A stretch of DNA of 64,000 bases from Limnomonas spitsbergensis (taxonomy: Eukaryota > Chlorophyta > Chlorophyceae > Chlamydomonadales): contig JAYJMM010000116.1 of NCBI GenBank assembly GCA_037349105.1, positions 3,348,001-3,412,000 on the forward strand, read 5' to 3'. Positions 24,113-35,500 of the stretch are shown here, piece after piece. The notes below the pieces were generated by a model, which had not been told where the DNA came from, ran no database searches, and worked only from the letters and a program-made list of their open reading frames with translations. The stretch's first letter is position 1. Every line of letters begins with the position of its first letter. The position numbers were made by a program, and so were the translations under genes.

Positions 24113-25272
24113 TACTGAGAGAAGCAGTACTAGTATTGCACCGTTGCATAATAGTTGTGATACACTATTAATCTGTTGTTGTACTACGCGTGTGCTATTG
24201 GCAATGACATTACACCTTGCCCACGAAGGCTTGGCCGCATGGGCGCCGAAGTGTCAGACTGTGCGGAAATAAAATTGAATGCGAAGGGGGGATGGAAGAA
24301 AACAACATAAAATAAAAAGGAAAGACCCACCACCCCACCCCAAAAGCCCTCTTCGAGTCAAAAGGAAAGGGAGGGGCAAAATTGAAATACCCCTCAAAAT
24401 GAATGCTAGCATGATACGAGTTATCATTTGCTGATTGTCTGATTTATAAAAAAAATGGACACACATAGCCAACACAATTAGCTGCACTACGTCAGCTCCG
24501 TATCTCAAAAAATGTAGCGTGTGCGCTTCTTCGTACACATTGTGATGCCTGGCCATGATATTCATGATGCTCTTCGAAGATTCCACCCATGTGCGTGGAT
24601 GAACACCTGGAGATTATGGGGTCGAAGCAAAAAATCAGCACATAGAGCACATTTTCTTTTAACCTACAAGTCATGAACAATTCAGCCAGCCGGTTCGTTA
24701 GATGGCCATTTATGAAAACTCACCGACGTTTCAATGGACGGTAGCTGCGCCAAAATCAAGGTGACAATGACAATGGTAGAGGCCCCGTAATGTGTTCTGT
24801 TTCTCAGAGTGTGTGCCTGTGGAAAGTACAGAGCCACGGTGTTAAGCTTTGGTCTGGATACAGGACTGGTCCCAAACAAAGCAAACATGCAGATCCCCAA
24901 GCTTACCTGGAAATAGTGTGCTATTGGGATGACGCTGTACTTGGCAGCCTTTAGCTAGAGATCACCGGTATACCATACATACTCCATCATTTGGGTTAAC
25001 AGATTAAGGTAATTTTGTTCCGTCAGAATGGATTTGTTTTTCTCCTTTTCTTACTTCACTCGAACTCAGTCTCAAGCGCATAGTACAAGCTCTCTGCCAC
25101 ATCACAAGTCGAAATCCATTGTTCCACCTGAACATTCTGAAGAGACACAATAGATTGGAGATGTCACCCTGCCTTAGTTGTGAGAACGACAGTACATGAC
25201 CTGCCATAAAACCTGCTTGGCAGCATCCTCATCCGTGCGGGCAACTGGAAGGAAGCTGGAACCAATATAGCA

Positions 25273-25936
25273 GCATGGAACGTGTGCCCAGCATGGCGCG
25301 ACTGCTTACGCGGCAACCTGCCCCGCATAGGGGACCTCTTGATGGAAGTCCATGGCGCCGAGGAGCCGCTCATGCAAGCTGCCTCTTGCAACAGCCCGGC
25401 CGTAGACAGCATCGTGCTGGTGAGGCAGCTTCTACGCTTTGCGAGGGCTGACTGCCTCGATGGACATCTTCTAGTTCGTGCTGCATATTGCGGCAACCAA
25501 GCGTTGGTCCGGATGACTCTGCCTTGAGTGGCCAGAGCATGCGCATCGTGCAGATTGCCTAGATTGCAAGGCGTTGCGTTGTGCAGCTTCAAATGGCGAT
25601 GGGGCTGTGGCGCGTATCCTGTTGGAGTGGCCTGAACACGCACCTCGTGCGGATTGTATGGGTGGCAAGGTGTTGTGCATTGCAGCTGGGGGTGGCTACT
25701 ATGCCTTGATGCGTACACTGCTTGAGTGGCCAGATCATGCGCCTCGCGCCGACTGCTTGGATGGGCGGGCGTTGTGCACTGCAGCTTTCAGTGGCCACGA
25801 CGCTTTGGTGCATTTACTGTTGGATTGGCCGGAGCATGCGCCCCGCGCGGACTGCAAGGATGGCGAGGTGCTGTGTCTTGCAGCTGAGGGAGGCTACGAG
25901 ACTTTGGTGAGGGGGGAAAAACTTAAGAAACTTTAG
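25273..25936 (+). pseudogene. Ankyrin-repeat ORF with frameshift
   Basis: About five ankyrin-type repeats of roughly 33-34 aa, each built as LLEWPEHAPRADC.DG..LC.AA..G...LV. The frame 25282-25527 ends MTLP*, but the next repeat (LEWPEHAHRADCLDC) continues in another frame. An extra C in CTCTGCCTTGAG near 25520 explains the break. The downstream frame reads through three or more repeats to a stop at 25936. Intact relatives are typically long tandem ankyrin proteins expanded in some algae. There is no clear promoter or splice context, so a decayed family copy is likely; a sequencing error is the alternative. Confidence 0.6.
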
Positions 25937-26146
25937 AAAGGGACGAAGTTACCAATTTGTGCAACTGCCGGGATACACGGACCCGGCAAGCCCTAATTAA
26001 GAGTACGGTAGAATCTGCTCCCCCTCTGCGTAAGCGGGATTCTGAGTTCCAGATCAGATCAGGAGACTCCGCAGGGAAGCTGTGGAGGCTCTACGGTCGC
26101 AATCAGCGGCCTAAACGGTTCTGTCACGTATACTGCAATATACTGT

Positions 26147-27350
26147 GACAAGCTTTCAGTAGCTTGTGCTGACCCTGTCTGGCCCCACGGATTATTGGCA
26201 GCGGCATAGAGCTTTCAGTAGCTTTTGCTGATCCTGTCTGGCCCCACGGATTTCTGGCAGCGGTATAGAGCTTTCAGTAGCTATTGCTGATCCTGTCTGG
26301 CCCCACGGTTTTCTGGCAGCGACACAGAGCTTTCAGTAGCTTGTGTTGATCCTGTCTGGCCCCACGTTTCTGCCTTTCTGGCAGCGGCATAGAGCTTTCG
26401 CTAGCTTTTGTTGATCCTGTCTGGCCCCACGGTTTTCTGGTAGCGGCATAGAGCTTTCCCTAGCTTTTGTTGATCTTGTCTGGCCCCACGGATTTTTGGC
26501 AGCGGCATAGAGCTTTCAGTAGCTTTTGTTGATCATGTTTGGCCCCACGGTTTTCTGGAAGCGGCATAGAGCTTTCAGTAGCTATTGCTGACACTGTCTG
26601 GCCCCACGGTTTTCTGGCAGCGGCATAGAGCTTTCAGTAGCTTTTGTTGATCCTGTCTGGCCCCACGGTTTTTTGGCAGCGGCATAGAGCCTTCAGTAGC
26701 TTTTGCTGACCTTGTCTGGCCCCACGGTTTTCTGGCAGCGGCATAGAGCTTTCAGTAGCTTTTGTTGATCCTGTTTGGCCCCACGGTTTTCTGGTAGCAG
26801 TATAGAGCCTTCAGTAGCTTGTGCTGACACTGTCTGGCCCCACGGTTTTCTGGTAGCGGCATAGAGATTTCAGTAACTTTTGCTGATCCTGTCTAGCCCC
26901 ACGGATTTCTGGCAGCGGCATAAAGCTTTCACTAGCTTTTGCTGACACTGTCTGGCCCCACATTTCTGGCAGCGACACAGAGCTTTCAGTAGCTTGTGTT
27001 GATCCTGTCTGGCCCCACGTTATTGGCAGCGGCATAGAGCTTTCACTAGCCTTTGTTGATCCTGTCTGGCCCCACGTTTCTGGCAGCGGCATAGAGCTTT
27101 CCCTAGCTTTTGCTGACACTGTCTGGCCCCACGGTTTTCTGGCAGCGGCATAGAGCTTTCAGTAGCTTTTGTTGATCCTGTTTGGCCCCACGGTTTTCTG
27201 GTAGCGGCATAGAGCTTTCAGTAGCTTTTGCTGATCCTTTATGGCCCCACGGTTTTCTGGCAGAGGCATAGAGCTTTCAGTAGCTTTTGCTGACCCTGTC
27301 CGGTCCCACGGATTTTTGGCAGCGGCATAGAGCTTTCAGTAGCTTTTGAT
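26147..27350 (+). repeat. 59-bp tandem array, about 20 copies
   Basis: The unit contains GCGGCATAGAGCTTTCAGTA, GCTTTTGCTGATCCTGTCTG and GCCCCACGGTTTTCTGGCA, with point variants such as CAG/CAC/CCC before TAGC. Intergenic; directly follows the ankyrin remnant. Confidence 0.93.
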
Positions 27351-27399
27351 GCGACAACTTATTGTTGATCCTCTCTGGCCTCATCCACTAAACCATAAA

Positions 27400-27512
27400 A
27401 CCTAAACTAGCCCCAGTCCTATAATCCCTGAACTAGCCCCTAAACCCTATAAACCCTGAACTAGCACATAAACCCTATAAACGCTGAACCAGCCCATAAA
27501 CCCTATCAACCC
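27400..27512 (+). repeat. Short AACCCTATAAACCCTGAACTAG repeats
   Basis: Degenerate units of about 28 bp around ATAAACCCTGAACTAGCC and TAAACCCTAT. They resemble diverged telomere-type sequence but are not a true telomere array. Confidence 0.6.
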
Positions 27513-27599
27513 TATGGCGATGGGACTACCATCCCCAGAGCACATGAATGGGTTTACCTGATGTGGTTGGCCCACGGTGGGTAAGCCAAGCTATGAAAT

Positions 27600-27990
27600 A
27601 ATGGGACTACCATGGTGAGGTCATGTAGCGTGGGTGTGACCATCCCGGAGTTCCCACTGTGGGTTCCCCCCATGTGGGGATCCCCACGATAGTCCGACTT
27701 ACGTGGGTCAGCCTATCGCTGATGACCCACTATGGGTATCCCCATGTGGGGATCCCCACGATAGGGGAACATGAGTGGGACCGCCCATCGCGAAAGCCCG
27801 GTTGGGGGGAATCCTCACACTTGGACCTACCGTGGGAGTCTCCCATCAGACATACCCCACTGATGCCAACCCATTGCGGAGCCCCACGACATGTATCCCC
27901 ACGGTGAGGATACCCACTGGGGCTGGCCAATGCCCAGTGGGGCGGCCCACGGTGGCCGACCCCACACCAATGTCCCCCACGTGTACTTTT
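27600..27990. repeat. Palindrome-rich block around GTGGGGATCCCCAC
   Basis: The 14-bp palindrome occurs at 27674-27687 and 27746-27759, each within CATGTGGGGATCCCCACGAT. Many CCCACnnTGGG and TGGGnnnCCCAC half-sites surround it for nearly 400 bp. It may be a nested foldback element or an unstable repeat. Confidence 0.6.
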
Positions 27991-28965
27991 TCCGACGTTA
28001 GTGGTAAGCGGCTGCATATCTGAGTTCAGCAGTCAGACACGTAGCTAGGAATCATTATTATCAAGCAAACCCACAAGACCTGCTTGGTTTGAACATAAGC
28101 TGAGACCAGGCTTGGTAAGCGGCTGCATACCAGTGTTCTGTGGCTGGGTCAGTCCTTGGGGCCCCTCCGGCCAGTTATATCCAATTCTGCTTTTTGCTCC
28201 TAGGCTGCGTCTAATAGCTCCAGCAACTCCGTGACCGGTAGCGTCTGTGGGTCAAAGGCTTCATGACACTGTTTGGGGAGCCACTGGTGCTGCCACCAAT
28301 CCCGTTGTAACAGCTGGATCTGCAGCTCCGTCATAGTACGACCTCCCACCTAGTGGTGGATGTATGCAGGTAGCACCGCAGCCTGGTTTTGAGGTAGATA
28401 AGGTTTTGCAATGCCACATTGCCACGCGTGGCTTCTGTCGCCAGATGTCATTAGTAGCATTGCGGAACCCTACAAACCTCAACAACAAGCTACCCGGGGA
28501 GAGTTGCCCAGCGGTCGACCGTTGAGCAACCCTCCCGGATTGGCTTGCTTGTTGTTGCTGGTGTTGTAGAAGGCTGGACTGCATCCTGCTCCTGAGGTCA
28601 AGCTGCGACCGGAGGAGACTGGTCGCCCACACGGCCACACCCCATTTCCGAAGTTTGCCTCAGGAGCTGCGTAGACAACAACCAACAAGATGCGTTTAGG
28701 CAGACAATGCCTTGTACGCACTTTGACGCACGGTGGTTTGGCGAGCAAGTCGCAGCATGGCTGCAGGAGGCGTCTTCCTACCTTGCATGGCGTTCCCCAT
28801 GCTGCCGATTTCGTGCCGAATGGATGTCAAAGAACTTGAATTCCTGAACACGATTCAGAAAAGCCTGAAGACAAAGGCTGTACACACAGAAATGGGCTGG
28901 CTTTCGGCGTTACGCTGCCAAGCGGCTGCCATAATCTAAGATCTCTGTCGTGCGAACGTGTCAAT

Positions 28966-29025
28966 CAATGACGTTACACCTCTGGGCCCTGCTCAAAATG
29001 GCTCGGCCGCGTGGGCCAACGTGTA
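28966..29025 (-). repeat. Dispersed module D1 (copy 4)
   Basis: Reverse-complement copy: AATGACGTTACACCTCTGGG, then GGCTCGGCCGCGTGGGC. About 560 bp upstream of the glutaredoxin start codon. Confidence 0.7.
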
Positions 29026-29587
29026 ACTGGAGCTGTTTATGAGCTTCCGACACATGAAAGGCATCTAGCATGCGCTGCTCTGTCAGGCTCCAGGCTAGGA
29101 GGCGGCAAGCATGTCATGTTACTCAAGATATGTATGGTCTGCATGCATCGCACAAATATTTGGAGGCCTGATTCTATGATGAGGTCTCAGCTCATGCAGT
29201 ATACCGTCTGTCCGTCTCATCTCACGCTGTTTCTTTTCTGATCCTTGGCTGCTACCTTGTGTGGCATTCATGCTTGATGGGGTTTAACTCCCAATGAGGC
29301 CAAGAAGGCTTTGAAGAAGGACTGCCAAGATGGTGCCAATCAGACAGGTCGCCCAGGGTTCAGACTTCATGGTCGCTGTTCATACTCTTCGATGTGGGGA
29401 GGCAACTTCCTCTTTTAGGACTGCGGCCTACGTAAATCATCTGCATTTGCTTCGGCGTTCCTTTCTTTCAACGATCAGACTTTTAACGCTGTGTTAAACA
29501 CTAGGACACAAGACTCCCGGTTCATAACCCCAAAAAGTGCTGAGCCACCTTCTGTCAGGCTTCGGCACCTCTTTACTTTCGTTCGGT

Positions 29588-32500
29588 ATGGAAGCCATGA
29601 TGGAGGTCAAAAGCCTGAAGGATGTTGGCTCGACCGGCAAGGTGCGCGCTTGCGGGGGATTCAGTAACTAGATCTTGCCAGCTCTGTGCACACCAATGTT
29701 TCCCGATGGTTCAAGAACGTGTAATAATCCTTTCGCTATTTCGCAATCGATTGCCTGACGCCTCACCGGTCCCGCATGTGCATGCATGTACAAGTGCTGC
29801 AACCCGCTCAAGGATGTGTTTACTGCTTCTCGCCCCTTCTGACCACTTCTTACGCATGTTCGACGTGCAGGCTATCCTTCACTTTTGGGCGTTCTGGAGT
29901 GAGCCTTGTAAGCACATGGATGCTGTGTTCCAAGAGCTCGCCAATGAGTGCACTGCAAACGGCGTGTCATTCAAAAGGGTGGAGGCTGAGGAGGTGGACG
30001 AAGTCACGGAACAGTATGAAGTGACTTCAGTCCCTACTTTTATTTTTCTTCAGGCGAGTGAGGGCTGGCCATCCTCACAAGCCTGGCATGCTGGATCGCG
30101 TATGGCATGCAGGTTATGCACTGACATGGCATGAGCGCATGGCATTATGGCGCTCAAGTATATGGGATATATTTGTCTATTGGATAGACAAGGCATCGCA
30201 TTAAAATGCAGGTGCAGAGCATGGCATGTCACCTCAGTATGGAAGCAAGCCATGACGCTGAGCAGCGCCATGTTGATGCAAAGCTCTGCGCACGGCCTTG
30301 GCTGAGTGCCAGACATGGATGGAGAGGGATAGGAAGTTCGACTCAACATCAGGAAGGTCCCTTGAAGCTGCTTCGGAACTCAGAATCGAACCTTGTCTCC
30401 ACCCTGAATCTGTACAAGTGTGAACGTGTGAGCAGGACGGCAAGGTTGTCGATAAGCTGGAGGGTGCGGATGCTCCGGCGCTGACACAGCGGGCGACAGC
30501 CTTTGCCGGCGGCAGTGGCGCTGTTTCCACGGCTCCTGCAGCGGCGGCAGCTGAGGGGCCACCAGATGTGGTTGGACGCATAAAATACATCCTAGCTTCG
30601 CACCCTGTTGTGCTATTTATGAAGGTAGGCGTATGTGTGCAACAGCAACCACATCTGGTAGAGCAGTTACCACATCTGGTGCAACAGTCACCACATCTGG
30701 TGCCATGATGGTTATGGGTCTGGGATGGCTTAACCGTTGTGCTTATTTTCGGGTCATTCAGCTGCACTTCCGCTACAACGCAGCTTGCAGCCGGCTGGAC
30801 CTGGTGCTATAAGCCCTGCTGCTTGGGCCACCGTGCTGCTTGGGCCACCGGCCGCAGGCTAGACACGCTTTGGCATCCATCGGCCCAGTGATGGCCGCCC
30901 GGCCGGCGGCCGCCTGCCCAAGGTGGTTTGGTGTGCAGCAATTAGAGATAGTTATGCCTCTGACGAGGCTTCACAAGAATCCCTTGCTGAGCAGTCCATC
31001 ACAGAGCAACCGGAGGGGGGGCAAGCTATACAAACAATGTGTGCGATGTGTGACAAGTTAAACAATCCAGGGCCACCTCTCCCTCTGGCTTGAAAGCTGT
31101 AGAAAAAGGCAGCTTGGCAGTAAAAGGCAGCTAGAAAAAGGCAGCTCACGCCATCACAGCCCAGTGGAATGAGCCTGATGTATGGGGGCCAGTTTTGCGC
31201 ATGTGCCAATTACGTGAAGGTTGAAACCCCGAAACTCGTGACTACGTGAGGCGGGTTCGTGGGGGCTAAATATGTTTGTCGCTGTCGAAATTTTGAAGCT
31301 AGCGAGAGTTTTGCTAGATTACAAAATAATGTTTTTAACTCTTCAACTCCATCAGACCATGGAGGTAGCGTGATCTTCCCTGGTGAATCCCTGTAAATTA
31401 CCTCACACATGAACCACTGAACAGCCAGCCTGCGTGTCTACTCAACATCCCTGAACAGTCCCAAATGGCATAGCAGCCACTGCCATTTTTGAATTTGATT
31501 TTGAATGAATCCGATGTTTCCAGGGGACAGCTGATGCGCCACGATGTGGATTCAGCGGGCGAGTGGTGGAGACTCTCAACAGCCTGCAGGTGAAGCGCTG
31601 CTGGAAGTTATACTGGGGGGTGGGGGAACATAGGCCCTCAAGCATACGCCTGATCAAGCGGAATAGTCACTTTATCAGTGATACCAGGGGTGGAGCTGAG
31701 TAGAAGTGGGTCTGTATAACCCAACAATGAGATCACAGCAGCCTACATGTGAAGTTCCGTATATTCTTTGAGGGCGAGATGAAAGTCTTCAACAACCTTT
31801 CGATAAACAGTGGAACTAACAGTGTAACTAACAGTGTAACTACCAGTGGTGGTGAGGAGGGGGGGGGTAGCAAACCTCCAGCAGCCTTGTAAAGTGATAT
31901 TGGGAGGGTGCCCACCAACAGCCCACAGGTGAAATGTAGCTATCAATGACACTGGGAGGGGGGCGGTGTAGTAGCCCTCCAACAGCCTACATGTGAAGTG
32001 TAACTAAGTGATATTGGGGAGGGGGGAGCAGTTGCCCTCCAGCAGCGTACAGGCAAAGTGTAACTGAAATCGACACCGGAAGTGTGGATGATGGCTCTCC
32101 TATTGTCCCTCCCTCCTCTGGCATACTTTTCTACCTTTGCTCCTAGCTGAAACCAGAATTATTCTTCTGCTGCATCTACTAGCAGTTTCCATAGTGTCTC
32201 AATTGCATCCAAGAGGGTCTGAAAAGTCATGTTTACGCCTCAACCCTGACCCCACTTCAAGCCTAAACCCCCCCAGACCCATCATCAAGCCTCACCCCCC
32301 CCCTGACCTCTCCTCAAGCCTCACCCCTCCTGACCCCTCCTAGAGCCTCACCCCCCCCTGACCCCTCCTCAAGCCCCACCCCCCCCTGACCCCTCCTCAA
32401 GCCTCACCCCCCCTGACCCCTCCTCAAGCCCCACCCCCCCCCTGACCCCTCCTCAAGCCTCACCCCCCCCTGACCTTCCTCAAGCCACACCCCTCCTGAC

Positions 32501-35500
32501 CCCTCCTCAAGCCTCACCCCTCCTGACCCCTCCTCAAGCCTCACCCCCCCTGACCTCTCTTCAAGCCTCACCCCCCCCTGACCCCTCCTTAAGCCTCACC
32601 ACCCCTGACCCCTCCTCAAGCCTCACCCCTCCTGACCCCTCCTCAAGCCTCACCCTCCCTGACCCCTCCTCAAGCCTCACCCCTCCTGACCCCTCCTCAA
32701 GCCTCACCCCTCCTGACCCCTCCTCAAGCCTCACCCCCCCCTGACCCCTCCTCAAGCCTCACCCCCCCCTGACCCCTCCTCAAGCCTCACCCCCCCTGAC
32801 CCCTCCTCAAGCCTCACCCCTCCTGACCCCTCCTCAAGCCACACCCCTCCTGACCCCTCCTCAAGCCCCACCCCCCCCTGACCCCTCCTCAAGCCTCACC
32901 CCCCCTGACCCCTCCTCAAGCCCCACCCCCCCCTGACCCCTCCTCAAGCCTCACCCCCCCCCTGACCTTCCTCAAGCCACACCCCTCCTGACCCCTCCTC
33001 AAGCCTCACCCCTCCTGACCCCTCCTCAAGCCTCACCCCCCCTGACCTCTCTTCAAGCCTCACCCCCCCCTGACCCCTCCTTAAGCCTCACCACCCCTGA
33101 CCCCTCCTCAAGCCTCACCCCTCCTGACCCCTCCTCAAGCCTCACCCCCCCTTGACCCCTCCTCAAGCCTCACCCCCCCTGACCCCTCCTCAAGCCTCAC
33201 CCCCCCCTGACCCCTCCTCAAGCCTCACCCTCCCTGACCCCTCCTCAAGCCTCACCCCCCCCTGACCTTCCTCAAGCCACACACCCCCCTGACCCCTCCT
33301 CAAGCCTCACCCCTCCTGACCCCTCCTCAAGCCTCACCCTCCCGACCCCTCCTCAAGCCTCACCCCCCCCTGACCCCTCCTCAAGCCTCACCCCCCCCCT
33401 GACCCCTCCTCAAGCCTCACCCCTCCTGACCCCTCCTCAAGCCTCACCCCTCCTGACCCCTCCTCAAGCCTCACCCCCCCCTGACCCCTCCTCAAGCCTC
33501 ACCCCCCCCCTGACCCCTCCTCAAGCCTCACCCTCCCTGACCCCTCCTCAAGCCTCACCCCACCTGACCCCTCCTCAAGCCTCACCCCCCCTGACTCCTC
33601 CTCAAGCCTCACCCCTCCTGACCCCTCCTCAAGCCTCACCCCCCCTGACCCCTCCTCAAGCCTCACCCCCCCCCTGACCCCTCCTCAAGCCTCACCCCCC
33701 CTGACCCCTCCTCAAGCCTCACCCCTCCTGACCCCTCCTCAAGCCTCACCCCCCCCTGACCCCTCCTCAAGCCTCACCCCTCCTGACCCCTCCTCAAGCC
33801 TCACCCCTCCTGACCCCTCCTCAAGCCTCACCCCCCCTGACCCCTCCTCAAGCCTCACCCCTCCTGACCCCTCCTCAAGCCACACCCCTCCTGACCCCTC
33901 CTCAAGCCTCACCCCCCCCTGACCCCTCCTCAAGCCTCACCCCCCCTGACCCCTCCTCAAGCCTCACCCCCCCCTGACCCCTCCTCAAGCCTCACCCCCC
34001 CCTGACCCCTCCTCAAGCCTCACCCCCCCCTGACCCCTCCTCAAGCCTCACCCCCCCCTGACCCCTCCTCAAGCCTCACCCCTCCTGACCCCTCCTCAAG
34101 CCACACCCCTCCTGACCCCTCCTCAAGCCTCACCCCCCCTGACCCCTCCTCAAGCCTCACCCCCCCTGACCCCTCCTCAAGCCTCACCCCTCCTGACCCC
34201 TCCTCAAGCCTCACCCCCCCCTGACCCCTCCTCAAGCCTCACCCCTCCTGACCCCTCCTCAAGCCTCACCCCCCCTGACCCCTCCTCAAGCCTCACCCCT
34301 CCTGACCCCTCCTCAAGCCTCACCCCCCCTGACCCCTCCTCAAGCCTCACCCCCCCTGACCCCTCCTCAAGCCTCACCCCTCCTGACCTCTCCTCAAGCT
34401 TCACCCCTCCTGACCCCTCCTCAAGCCTCACCCCCCCCTGACCCCTCCTCAAGCCTCACCCCCCCCTGACCCCTCCTCAAGCCTCACCCCCCCCTGACCC
34501 CTCCTCAAGCCTCACCCCTCCTGACCCCTCCTCAAGCCACACCCCTCCTGACCCCTCCTCAAGCCTCACCCCCCCTGACCCCTCCTCAAGCCTCACCCCT
34601 CCTGACCCCTCCTCAAGCCTCACCCCCCCCTGACCCCTCCTCAAGCCTCACCCCTCCTGACCCCTCCTCAAGCCTCACCCCCCCTGACCCCTCCTCAAGC
34701 CTCACCCCTCCTGACCCCTCCTCAAGCCTCACCCCCCCTGACCCCTCCTCAAGCCTCACCCCCCCTGACCCCTCCTCAAGCCTCACCCCCTCCTGACCTC
34801 TCCTCAAGCTTCACCCCTCCTGACCCCTCCTCAAGCCTCACCCCTCCTGACCCCTCCTCAAGCCTCACCCCCCCCTGACCCCTCCTCAAGCCTCACCCCC
34901 CCTGACCCCTCCTCAAGCCTCACCCCCCCTGACCCCTCCTCAAGCCTCACCCCCCCTGACCCCTCCTCAAGCCTCACCCCTCCTGACCCCTCCTCAAGCC
35001 TCACCCCTCCTGACCCCTCCTTAAGCCTCACCCCCCCTGACCCCTCCTCAAGCCTCACCCCCCCTGACCCCTCCTCAAGCCTCACCCCTCCTGACCCCTC
35101 CTTAAACCTCACCCCTCCTGACCCCTCCTCAAGCCTCACCCCTCCTGACCCCTCTTCAAGCCTCACCCCCCCTGACCCCTCTTCAAACCTCACCCCTCCT
35201 GACCCCTCTTCAAGCCTCACCCCCCCCTGACACCTCCCTTCCCTCAACAGGCCAGTTTCCACACTGTGGATATCCTTGAAGACGATGCAATCCGCCAGGG
35301 TGTCAAGGCTTACAGCGACTGGCCGACCTATCCCCAGCTGTACGTCAAAGGAGAGCTGGTGGGGGGCTGCGACATCATCAACGAGATGCAGGTGAGGCCG
35401 GCCGTGCAAGTGTGGGAGGATTGTCAAGCAAGTGTGGGCTGCTGGTGGGGGGCTGCGACGTTATCTATGAAGAGCTGGTTGTGGAATAGTTTTCTGTTTT

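Noticed and set aside
23820..24272. 150-codon ORF GLYQGHPTEFLP repeats
   Set aside because: Unit of 36 bp (divisible by three) keeps the frame open; no start context, splice support or relatives known to me.
32561..35427. Minus-strand ORFs reading GGVRLEEGS repeats
   Set aside because: 27-bp minisatellite in frame; intronic and antisense to the glutaredoxin gene.
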